The notes under the pieces: generated by a model
Seen by the model: the letters and a program-made list of their open reading frames with translations, nothing else
The model's database searches: none
Told to the model about the DNA's origin: nothing
Assembly (NCBI GenBank): GCA_036677685.1
Contig: JAVBWA010000037.1
Coordinates: forward strand, 1 to 64,000
DNA: 64,000 bases
Direction of reading: 5' to 3'
From: JAQUBU01 sp036677685
GTDB taxonomy: Bacteria > Bacillota > Syntrophomonadia > Syntrophomonadales > Syntrophomonadaceae
Made by a program: the position numbers and the translations under genes
In this document: positions 44,187-52,039 of the stretch, in pieces
Position numbering within the stretch: the stretch's first letter is position 1
Layout: every line of letters starts with the position of its first letter

Positions 44187-45275
44187 TTGTTGGAAGGCCA
44201 GGATAATATACTGCGCATTATGGTTATCGACGATACGGCCGCTAATCTTAGACTGCTTGACGATTTGCTGCACAGTCGGGGTTACGGAGTATTTGCCTTT
44301 CCCCGCGGGGATATGGCCCTTAAGGCGGCAGAGCAAAATCCCCCAGATTTAATTCTTTTGGATATCAATATGCCGGACATGAACGGTTATGAAGTCTGCG
44401 AGAAACTGAAATCGAGTCAAAAATTAAAAGATATCCCGGTTATTTTTATCAGTGCGCTCAACGAACCACTGGACAAGGTGAAAGCTTTTTCCACCGGAGC
44501 GGTAGATTACGTTAACAAACCTTTCCAGTTTGAAGAGGTCCTGGCCCGGGTCGAGACCCATCTTAAAATTCACCGGCTGCAGGTGGAACTGGAGGATTAT
44601 AACCTGCACTTGCGGGAGTTGGTACAGGAACAGGTCAAGGAAATAACCGATTCGCAGCTGGCAACCATCCTAGCCTTAGCCAAACTGGCTGAATCCCGCG
44701 ATGATGACACCGGTGATCATCTGGAACGGGTTCAGGCTTTTGCCGGCATTCTGGCCAGTCAGCTTTCGCTGATGAGCAATTATAGCAGTATTGTTACTCC
44801 GGAATTTTCCAAGAACCTTTTCTATGCCTGCTCACTGCATGATATTGGCAAAGTGGGGATTCCGGATAATATTTTGCTAAAACCCGGCAAATTAAGCCTT
44901 GAAGAATTTGAAATTATGAAGACCCACTCCAACCTGGGAGCTGAGACCCTGGAATCGGTATATGAGAAATATCCCAACAATGCTTTAATTAAAATGGGTA
45001 TAGCTATAGCCAGGCATCACCACGAACGCTGGGACGGCAACGGCTATCCGGCTGGGCTGGCCGGTGAAAATATTCCGCTGCCAGCCCGCATTATGTCGGT
45101 TGTCGATGTATATGATGCTCTGCGTTCTGAACGCTGCTACAAAGCAGCCATGCCCCAGGAGCAGGTATTGAGAATCATCCTGGAAGGCAGCGGCAGCCAG
45201 TTTGACCCAACCCTGGTGGAAGCCTTTGTCAAGGTGGCAAATGATTTTGACCGGATCAGCAGAGGTGAACAATAA
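44187..45275 (+). CDS. HD-GYP response regulator (RpfG-like c-di-GMP phosphodiesterase)
   Basis: A protein of about 362 residues: receiver domain (VIDDTAANLRLL, phospho-Asp in LILLDINMPDMNGYE, Lys in VNKPF), a coiled linker, and an HD-GYP domain with HDIGKVGIPDNILLKPGKL, HHHERWDGNGYP and VVDVYDALRSERCYK. All metal ligands and the GYP motif are present, so c-di-GMP hydrolysis is expected. The start is TTG at 44187 or 44190 after GGGGTG; a GTG at 44178 lies within that site. It is 18 bases after the hybrid kinase and is its likely phosphorylation target. Confidence 0.95.
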   Translation: MLEGQDNILRIMVIDDTAANLRLLDDLLHSRGYGVFAFPRGDMALKAAEQNPPDLILLDINMPDMNGYEVCEKLKSSQKLKDIPVIFISALNEPLDKVKAFSTGAVDYVNKPFQFEEVLARVETHLKIHRLQVELEDYNLHLRELVQEQVKEITDSQLATILALAKLAESRDDDTGDHLERVQAFAGILASQLSLMSNYSSIVTPEFSKNLFYACSLHDIGKVGIPDNILLKPGKLSLEEFEIMKTHSNLGAETLESVYEKYPNNALIKMGIAIARHHHERWDGNGYPAGLAGENIPLPARIMSVVDVYDALRSERCYKAAMPQEQVLRIILEGSGSQFDPTLVEAFVKVANDFDRISRGEQ

Positions 45276-45346
45276 AGATCAATAATATACCGGGTAGATT
45301 GAACAGGAGGATTGCAGCCCAAAACCTATCCCCTCTAGAGATAAAA

Positions 45347-47308
45347 TTATAGTTCATCATCGGTTTCGATAATCAGCCCTTCAATATGATGTTTGCTTTG
45401 CAGTTTGCGTTTTTTGCGGTTCTCTTTACTTTCAAATACTATATCCAAATCGTAGTTCTCCGGATATAGCTCCTGGCCCTCGATATAAAGACTAAGCCGC
45501 TTGTGGTTTACCTTAAATTTCTTTTTCATCACCATTACCACCACTTCGCCTCTGCTGTTTTCAGGTTCATATACGATTCCGGTTCTTTGCATGGTGCTGA
45601 TATAAACACAATCTCCTTTTTTAAAGCGTTGGGTCATGGGTTTCTTAGGTTTAATCATGTTCTCCGCTTGATGGGCAAAAGTATGGGAAGGAATCATAAT
45701 TGCTCCCGTTACTTCCGAATGCCTGGTTGTTTTCTGACTTTCGGTAAACCGGCTTATTTCACTGGAGTAATCCTTCTTTTCCCGGTAGCTTAGCTCATGT
45801 GCCCGTTCTATGATTTCCCTCCTCACACCCAGCCGCAGCGCAATCAGGAAGGCGTTGCTTTCCCCGGGCCGGCCGATGCTGAGTTTGTACAAAGGTTTGA
45901 GTGAATCTATGTCAAACTCCATACAGGCATTCGTGAAACCCACAGAATTCCGGGCAAATTCCTTGATCTCACTGATATGAGTCGTGGCTAATATAGTAGC
46001 CCCCTGTTTGAAGACTTCCTCCAAGACCGCAATCGCAAAACCCATGCCTTCCCCCGGATCGGTGCCCGCCCCCAGTTCATCCATCAAGACCAGGGATTTT
46101 TCATTGGAGCCTTCAATTATAGCGGAAATGTTCTTAACATGTGCGGAAAAAGTACTGAGTGATTGTTCAATACTCTGCCCGTCCCCAATATCAGCCAGAA
46201 TATTTTTAAACACGGCAAATTCGCTGTCCTCTCCCACCGGTACGTGCAATCCGGACTGAACCATCAGGGTCATCAGCCCCACCGTCTTTAAAGCTACGGT
46301 TTTGCCGCCGGTATTGGGACCGGTGATAACCAGAGCCCGGTACTCCTCTCCAATCGCAAAATCCAAAGGGCTGGCTTCCGGGCCTAGCAGAGGGTGCCTG
46401 CCGCCCTTTATCTTTATGATATTTTTAATGTTCAAAACAGCCGGGCGGGCATCCAGAGCTTTGCTGAATTTGGCCTTGGCAAAAATAAAATCATATTGAA
46501 TGATAGCTTCCACATTGATTGATATTTCCCGGATGTTTGCTAAAAACATTTCCGTCAGCTCAGATAAAATCCGTAATATTTCATTCTGCTCTTCGATTTT
46601 TAGTATATTGAGTTCTTCCTGAAGTTTGGCAATCGCCGCCGGTTCAACAAACAAAGTCGAACCGCTGGCCGAAACATCCAGTACATTGCCGGCCAGGCTT
46701 TTGCGGTGCTCCCGTTTGACCGGGATTACATAACGGCCGTCCCGCATGGTAATCAGGGATTCGCGTATAATGCTGCTGTAAACCGATGAAGAAAGGATGC
46801 TGTTCAGCTTGTGTTTGACTCTTTCATCGGCAACCACCATCTTCTTTCTTATTCTGCTCAATTCGGGAGTCGCCCGGTCGCTGATGCTGCCGTTCAGAAT
46901 GCAGCGGTCAATTTCCTCATACAGCTCCGGGAGTTCATACATCGAAGCAGCATACCGGCTTATAGTGGGAGCCACGGTCAAAAGCGAGTTCATAAATTTT
47001 TTTAGTTTTTTTACGGTTTCCAACAAGTCTTTAATCGTTGTCAATTCTTCAGGGTTAAGCAATCCTCCCTTTTGACTCTTGAGCATTATACCGTCAATGT
47101 TCTCCAAAGCGCTCAAAGGGACACTGCCATTGACATCCAAAATCTGCCGGGCTTCGGTGGTTTCCAGCAGCCATTGTTCAATCACCACCAACTCCGCAGA
47201 AGGCTGCAAATTCTCCAACATAATGCCGGCTTTTTCAGAAATGGCACAACTTTTTAAAATATCCTTCAATTTATCATATTCGAGGGTCTTCATACTCTCT
47301 GTATTCAT
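45347..47308 (-). CDS. MutS2-like ATPase lacking the Smr nuclease domain
   Basis: A 653-residue MutS-family protein. The MutS2-type N-terminus (TLEYDKLKDIL), the clamp/core region (RDGRYVIPVKREHRKSLAG then DVSASGSTLFVEP) and a complete ATPase: Walker A GPNTGGKT, signature STFSAHVKNI, Walker B LVLMDELGAGTDPGEG and ATTHISEIKEFA. MutS2 proteins of about 780 residues end in an Smr nuclease; here the protein stops after a basic segment (RKKRKLQSKHHIEG) with no Smr. It may act on ribosomes or branched DNA without cutting. ATG at 47308 follows AAGGAGG; the longer frame to 47437 reads through leader hairpins. Confidence 0.9.
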   Translation of the reverse strand: MNTESMKTLEYDKLKDILKSCAISEKAGIMLENLQPSAELVVIEQWLLETTEARQILDVNGSVPLSALENIDGIMLKSQKGGLLNPEELTTIKDLLETVKKLKKFMNSLLTVAPTISRYAASMYELPELYEEIDRCILNGSISDRATPELSRIRKKMVVADERVKHKLNSILSSSVYSSIIRESLITMRDGRYVIPVKREHRKSLAGNVLDVSASGSTLFVEPAAIAKLQEELNILKIEEQNEILRILSELTEMFLANIREISINVEAIIQYDFIFAKAKFSKALDARPAVLNIKNIIKIKGGRHPLLGPEASPLDFAIGEEYRALVITGPNTGGKTVALKTVGLMTLMVQSGLHVPVGEDSEFAVFKNILADIGDGQSIEQSLSTFSAHVKNISAIIEGSNEKSLVLMDELGAGTDPGEGMGFAIAVLEEVFKQGATILATTHISEIKEFARNSVGFTNACMEFDIDSLKPLYKLSIGRPGESNAFLIALRLGVRREIIERAHELSYREKKDYSSEISRFTESQKTTRHSEVTGAIMIPSHTFAHQAENMIKPKKPMTQRFKKGDCVYISTMQRTGIVYEPENSRGEVVVMVMKKKFKVNHKRLSLYIEGQELYPENYDLDIVFESKENRKKRKLQSKHHIEGLIIETDDEL

Positions 47309-47326
47309 CAACAATTCCTCCTTAAA

Positions 47327-47548
47327 TAAAAAAGGCCGTACCGAACACGTATAGTTCCGGTACAGCCATTCACGCCGTATTGTTCCTGGGGAAACAGCAT
47401 CAAAAGGGTACAAAAATGCCGTGCGATGGCACGGCATAATATTTTGCTATATTCATTCTTTGAAACAGCAGCCAACATATACCGGTGTTCTCATTTAACC
47501 TGTCCAGAGCACAGCAAAGTGCGCCTAATAGGCGGCGGCTCTATGGAC
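47327..47548 (-). promoter_or_regulatory. structured leader of the MutS2-like gene with two terminator hairpins
   Basis: Read on the minus strand: a branched structure in which 47538-47548 pairs with 47502-47510 and encloses a CGCC/GGCG hairpin; a 9-bp perfect hairpin 47416-47437 followed by a T-run; and a 12-bp hairpin 47334-47367 whose T-run (complement of 47327-47333) ends right at the ribosome site. The first hairpin may just terminate the upstream tautomerase transcript, but the second sits in the leader as an attenuator would. No riboswitch class was recognised. This covers the gap 47309-47659. Confidence 0.5.
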
Positions 47549-47659
47549 TTATTCTTTTAAGGTTAGTTGAAAACCGATTCCGACATAAATTCGCTCCTCA
47601 TCTGCGATATATATATTTTAGTTTATTTCTAAAGCATGAGTCAACAGGCAAGGTTAACA

Positions 47660-47866
47660 TTATTTATTATTGGCTGCCTGAGCCTTCAACTCCCCGATGG
47701 TCCGACCACCGATTCCTATATTATCATCTTCCAGTTCATTAATAACCACCATAAAGGCATTCAAGGGTATGCCGGTTATCTCGGCAGCAGTGCGGGATAA
47801 CCTGGCTATCAGCTCCAGCTTTTGCTCCCGGCTAAGCTTGCCTACTTCCACATTTATCAATGGCAT
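47660..47866 (-). CDS. 4-oxalocrotonate tautomerase family protein
   Basis: A 68-residue protein beginning MPLINVEVGKLSREQK, so Met removal exposes the catalytic N-terminal proline of the tautomerase superfamily. Length is typical of the small hexameric members, which shift enol/keto forms of unsaturated acids. ATG at 47866 after GAAGGGGG is chosen; the seven-codon upstream extension would bury the proline. Substrate unknown. It may be co-transcribed with the GNAT gene 65 bases upstream. Confidence 0.92.
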   Translation of the reverse strand: MPLINVEVGKLSREQKLELIARLSRTAAEITGIPLNAFMVVINELEDDNIGIGGRTIGELKAQAANNK

Positions 47867-47931
47867 TAATAGTTCCCCCTTCAACATTTTTCAGTTTATT
47901 TAGCCGGTCTGCCAAACCGGTGAGCAAGCTC

Positions 47932-48375
47932 TTAATAGCCGCTTATTTCCCGGAGAAAATGAAAGGCTTTTTTTTCAAAGCCTCCCAGTTCATAAAAACG
48001 GTGGGCATCAAGCCTGTATAAAGCAGAGGTAACTTCAACAGTTTTGCATTCATTCATCTCAGCAAATTTTTGCGCCTCCGCAAGCAAGCTGCTGCCAATT
48101 TTCAGATTTCTGAACTTTTCATCCACTACCAGTTCTTGTATATATAGATAGTTTCCCTGGGCCCACAAGCTGCTGATAATCCGCAAAGACATAAAGCCAG
48201 CTACCCGCTGGCCGGTCCGGGCTACCAAATATTTCTGCTGCTCTGAGTCCAGGGCCTGCATAAAAACTTGCAACAAACGAGCCCGTTCCAGATGCTTATC
48301 TGGCCAGAGCTGTCTAAGCAATCCCAGGACATCTTCAAAGTCATCAGGTGCTGCATCCGTAATTTGCATAAGCAT
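47932..48375 (-). CDS. GNAT-family N-acetyltransferase
   Basis: A 147-residue acetyl-CoA-dependent transferase. Strand 4 and the pyrophosphate loop read YIQELVVDEKFRNLKIGSSL, followed by AEAQKFAEMNECKTVEVTSA and the C-terminal HRFYELGGFEKK. AAGGAG precedes ATG at 48375. The acceptor (small molecule or protein) is not predictable. Confidence 0.9.
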   Translation of the reverse strand: MLMQITDAAPDDFEDVLGLLRQLWPDKHLERARLLQVFMQALDSEQQKYLVARTGQRVAGFMSLRIISSLWAQGNYLYIQELVVDEKFRNLKIGSSLLAEAQKFAEMNECKTVEVTSALYRLDAHRFYELGGFEKKAFHFLREISGY

Positions 48376-48413
48376 AATAATGCTCCTTGTAAATAATTAT
48401 ACCTAATTATAGC

Positions 48414-48535
48414 ATTTAAACATCAGAAGAAACTGCGGAGCAGTTTCTTTCGCACCGCTGCAACGAGGCGGGGTATTAGTACCCGCCGCCTGTTTAATTA
48501 ATAGGTACCCGATCGTTTAAAGAAGTGGGAGACAT
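48414..48535 (+). repeat. structured intergenic repeat, copy D, 3' truncated
   Basis: Plus-strand copy with intact 5' hairpin, CCGCTGCAACGAGGCGGGG and GTACCCGCC, but the terminal TTTTCGCCTCGTT arm is replaced by GGGGGTGTATC. The outer stem therefore cannot form. It lies 150 bases before copy E, in the 554-base gap upstream of the GGDEF/HD-GYP gene. Confidence 0.85.
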
Positions 48536-48681
48536 GGGGGTGTATCAGGTGAATCTCTCTATGGGGATATTAAAAGGATGAACTTAGCTGCATAAAAATA
48601 CCTCTATCGACAGCATAATATTTCCTTTTTCCGATGATATTTAATTGTCGAATTAAAGGAAATTCCAAGCTATTGGCGAAA

Positions 48682-48822
48682 TTTTTAAGCATCGGAAGAA
48701 AATGTGGAGCAGTTTCACCACACCGCTGCAACGAGGCGGGGTATCAGAACCCGCCGCCTGTTTTGTTAATAGGTACCCCGATCGCTTAAAGAAGTGGGGG
48801 ACATCTTTTCGCCTCGTTATAG
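48682..48822 (+). repeat. structured intergenic repeat, copy E
   Basis: Full-length plus-strand copy, tandem in orientation with copy D. It shares with D the variant GGGGTA and GGTACCC/GGTACCCC segments, suggesting D and E are more closely related to each other than to the others. The 5' hairpin is slightly degraded (GAAAATGT). Confidence 0.85.
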
Positions 48823-48929
48823 TGCATCATAATATGAACAACATTATGCTTTTTCTACAACCCAATATCCCATCCTCATAATTATGCATTACGTAAAATT
48901 TCAGGTCAAAAAATAGGAGGAAAACATCT

Positions 48930-51056
48930 GTGGTTTTTAATAACCATCGATCATTTTTAAGTTATTTTCAGGGAAGAGGCAGAACCAGGCTATTGTTTTG
49001 GTCGCTGCTGGTAATGGCCTTTCTGGGTGCAAGCTACATTTATCACACCTGGGTAATTGTTAATCGTGAAGCTCAAGAACACGCCTTAAATATCGCCTGG
49101 ACCGCCAAAGCTCCATTGCAGGACCGTGCTGTTTTCAAACTGCAAGCTGTACCCCAGGACATTAACAAACCCCAGTACCAGCACATTAAATCCAGCCTGA
49201 CTAAACTGGTAGGGGTAAACCACGATATTCGCAATGCATATCTTTATACCAAGAAAAATGACAAACTTTATTTTCTGGTTGATTCTGAACAACCCCAGGC
49301 AAAAAATTACTCTCCACCCGGGCAAATTTATAAGGAAGCAGATCCCGTATACCGGCAGCCCTTTTCCGGTGGCCAAGCGGTAGTAAGCGGAGTTGTTAGA
49401 GACCGCTGGGGCAAATGGATCAGCATTTTAATTCCCATTAAAGATCCTGGAACTGGAGAGGTAAAAGCAGTATTCGGTATCGATTATGATGCCGCCCAGT
49501 GGTATAAAGGTATATTATTCAACACTATACAAGCTGCCATGATAGTATTGGCCCTGTTTCTCCTCTTGCTGGTTTTTTATGGTCTCTTAATCAGAAACCA
49601 AACTCTTGCCGAGGAACGGCGCAAATTAAAACTGGCCAAGCAGGAAATCGAAAAGTCCGAAGAGAAATTCGCCAAAGCCTTTCATTCCGGAGCTGTATTA
49701 ATGGCAATTGCGGAAATTGAAGATGGTGCGGCCAGCCGTATTCTGGACATCAACACAGCATTTTTGGATATTCTGGCTTGCACTCGGGAGGAAGTAATCG
49801 GCAAAAAGATTGTTGATATGGATTTATTTGTTGATCACAGTCAAAGACTTGCCATGAACAGCCAAATGGCAAGCACAGGCCGGGTCGCCGATTTTGAAGC
49901 CTTGGTAAAAAGCAGGGACGGAGTTCTGCATACCGGTCTTTTTACTGCCGATTACATTGAGATTGGCGATACCCATTGTTGCTTGATCAGTATGACCGAT
50001 ATCAGCAAGCGCAAAGAAAACGAAGAACGAGTCAAATATTTGAGTTTTCATGACAGCCTTACCGGCGCTTATAACCGGGCATTTTTTGAAGAAGAACTAC
50101 AACGTCTGGATACGGACCGCAACCTGCCGATCAGCATAATAATGGCCGATCTAAATGGACTAAAACTGATCAATGATACATTTGGACATCAAACCGGTGA
50201 TGAGTTGTTGAAAGCCAGTGTGCAAATACTGCAAAAGCTTACCCGGCAAGAGGATATAGTGGCCAGGGTCGGTGGTGATGAATTTGTCATTTTGCTGCCC
50301 CGGACCAGTGAAAAGCAGGCCCAGGATATGACAAGCAGAATTATTGAGGAATGTAGGACTACCGAGCTTAACGGTATAAAGGTAAGCATTTCTCTGGGAG
50401 TGGCTTGCAAGGAAGACCCCGATACGGATATCAACAAGATCAGAAGTCTGAGCGATGAGCGCATGTACAGCAAAAAACTGCTGGAGGACAAGAGCAACCG
50501 CAAATATTTGATAGCTTCGTTACTGAGGATATTAAATGAAAAAACCTTTGAAACCGAGGAGCATTGTTTCCGCCTGGCCGCACTGGGTAGCCGGCTCGGC
50601 GAAAAATTGGGGCTAAACGATGAACAATTGGAAAGGCTGAAGGTCCTGGCAGTCATGCATGATATCGGAAAGATTGCAGTTCCCGAAGATATTCTGGCCA
50701 AGCCCGGAAAATTAAGCAATGACGAATATGCCGAAATGTCCCGGCATCCGGAAAATGGCTACCGAATTGTCAATATGACTCCAGAATTCGGCCATATTTC
50801 CGAAGAAATACTCAGTCATCATGAAAGATGGGACGGCAACGGCTACCCCCGTGGTTTAAAAGGAACGGAGATACCAGTGGTAGCCCGGGTGCTGTCTGTG
50901 GTAGACGCCCTAGACGTAATGACCAATGACCAGATATACCGCAAAGCTATGTCTCCCGAAGCAGCTAAAGCAGAGCTGATCAGTCATGCCGGCACTCAAT
51001 TCGACCCGGAAATTGTGAAAGTACTGATCACCGAAGTCTGGGATGAAAATTTTTAA
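48930..51056 (+). CDS. membrane Cache-PAS-GGDEF-HD-GYP c-di-GMP enzyme
   Basis: A 708-residue protein: membrane helix near 22-42, extracytoplasmic Cache-like domain, second helix near 197-222, PAS (about 245-365), GGDEF domain with an intact GGDEF at 448-452 (RVGGDEFVILLP), and HD-GYP with HDIGKIAVPEDILAKPGKL, HHERWDGNGYP and VVDALDVMTNDQIYR. Both cyclase and phosphodiesterase motifs appear functional, so net activity may switch with the signal. GTG at 48930 lies nine bases after AGGAGG. Two repeat copies occupy its upstream region. It is convergent with the small gene at 51061. Confidence 0.94.
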   Translation: MVFNNHRSFLSYFQGRGRTRLLFWSLLVMAFLGASYIYHTWVIVNREAQEHALNIAWTAKAPLQDRAVFKLQAVPQDINKPQYQHIKSSLTKLVGVNHDIRNAYLYTKKNDKLYFLVDSEQPQAKNYSPPGQIYKEADPVYRQPFSGGQAVVSGVVRDRWGKWISILIPIKDPGTGEVKAVFGIDYDAAQWYKGILFNTIQAAMIVLALFLLLLVFYGLLIRNQTLAEERRKLKLAKQEIEKSEEKFAKAFHSGAVLMAIAEIEDGAASRILDINTAFLDILACTREEVIGKKIVDMDLFVDHSQRLAMNSQMASTGRVADFEALVKSRDGVLHTGLFTADYIEIGDTHCCLISMTDISKRKENEERVKYLSFHDSLTGAYNRAFFEEELQRLDTDRNLPISIIMADLNGLKLINDTFGHQTGDELLKASVQILQKLTRQEDIVARVGGDEFVILLPRTSEKQAQDMTSRIIEECRTTELNGIKVSISLGVACKEDPDTDINKIRSLSDERMYSKKLLEDKSNRKYLIASLLRILNEKTFETEEHCFRLAALGSRLGEKLGLNDEQLERLKVLAVMHDIGKIAVPEDILAKPGKLSNDEYAEMSRHPENGYRIVNMTPEFGHISEEILSHHERWDGNGYPRGLKGTEIPVVARVLSVVDALDVMTNDQIYRKAMSPEAAKAELISHAGTQFDPEIVKVLITEVWDENF

Positions 51057-51060
51057 ACCT

Positions 51061-51282
51061 TTAGAACAGCTCCAGCGATTCCAACTTTTCACCGTAATCC
51101 CCATCATTGACCAGATGGTATTCTTTGGCGCCATCAGGTCCATAACTCACAAAAGCTCCTCCTACATTTTCTTTATCAAGCAGCCGATATAATTCCTCAA
51201 GGCTAACCCGGTTCCCGTCACTCAGTTCAATGTATGCTATTATTCCATGTTCGTTGCGGTTAATCGTTTTTATTTCAAGCAT
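51061..51282 (-). CDS. small conserved-looking protein, unknown
   Basis: A 73-residue soluble protein with alternating strands (EIKTINRNEHGIIAYIELSDG, RVSLEELYRLLDKENVGG, AFVSYGPDGAKEYHLVNDGD). The layout recalls DUF3892-type small proteins but the match is too loose to name. A GGGGTGG site precedes ATG at 51282. It ends four bases from the convergent GGDEF gene. Confidence 0.65.
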   Translation of the reverse strand: MLEIKTINRNEHGIIAYIELSDGNRVSLEELYRLLDKENVGGAFVSYGPDGAKEYHLVNDGDYGEKLESLELF

Positions 51283-51464
51283 CCTGCCACCCCTACCGAA
51301 TTATATTGTCATATTATTTTTTCTCATCACCAGGCATTTTATCCCCAAGCGAAACGCCCAAATATAGAATTTTATTTTAACAGTTAAGTTAATGCTGATT
51401 TTACCTTTACATATCGGGGTTTGGGGGCAGGATGGCTGGCAGTTCCAGAAGCTAGCTAAATTTA

Positions 51465-51860
51465 TTATTGAACTTTAACATAAAAGTTTCTGAAACGCGG
51501 GCCGTCAAATTCGCAGAAATAAATACCTTGCCAGGTTCCCAGGCACAGACGCCCATCGTTTACCGGAATCAGCTCCGATGCTCCAATGGTACTGGCTTTT
51601 AGATGGGCTGCCGAGTTGCCTTCGCCATGTTTATCCTGCGAATGCTTCCATGGATACATTTCATCCAAGCGCATCATGATATCATGAACTACATCCGGGT
51701 CGGCATTTTCATTAATGGTTATGGCTGCGGTAGTATGAGGACAATAGACCAGCACTATCCCTTCCATAATGTTTTCCCGGTTCACAATGTCTTGAACTCT
51801 AGCAGTAATGTCCAGCATTTGCTGGTGCTTTCCGGTCTGCAGTTTTATCTGGTGCAGCAT
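51465..51860 (-). CDS. YjbQ/UPF0047 family protein
   Basis: A protein of about 131 residues of the YjbQ family (UPF0047, annotated in places as secondary thiamine-phosphate synthase). Conserved blocks are VYCPHTTAAITINENADPDV, the metal-binding His pair in PWKHSQDKHGEGNSAAHLKAS and LGTWQGIYFCEFDGPR. ATG at 51860 or the in-frame GTG at 51863 could start translation after AAGGAGG. Physiological role remains weakly established. Monocistronic. Confidence 0.93.
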   Translation of the reverse strand: MLHQIKLQTGKHQQMLDITARVQDIVNRENIMEGIVLVYCPHTTAAITINENADPDVVHDIMMRLDEMYPWKHSQDKHGEGNSAAHLKASTIGASELIPVNDGRLCLGTWQGIYFCEFDGPRFRNFYVKVQ

Positions 51861-51879
51861 CACTAATTACCTCCTTGCC

Positions 51880-52017
51880 TTTTAAGCATCCAAAGAAACT
51901 GCAGAGCAGTTTCAACACTCCGCTGCAACGAGGCGGGGGATCAGAACCCGCCGCCTGTTTTGTTAAAAAGAACCTGGCCGTTTAAAGAAGCAGAGGACAT
52001 TTTTGGGCCTTGTTATA
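51880..52017 (+). repeat. structured intergenic repeat, copy F
   Basis: Plus-strand, full-length but diverged copy (CATCCAAAG, AACTGCAGAGCAGTTTC). The closing arm is GGCCTTGTT instead of CGCCTCGTT, which still pairs with AACGAGGC through a G-U wobble. It lies between two minus-strand genes, so no plus-strand gene is downstream. Confidence 0.85.
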
Positions 52018-52039
52018 TTATGAAAAACCCGGCGGTTTA

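Noticed and set aside
48682..48930. Repeat copies D and E as c-di-GMP riboswitches upstream of the GGDEF gene
   Set aside because: The sequence does not match GEMM-I features that I know, and other copies lie where no downstream gene in the same orientation exists.
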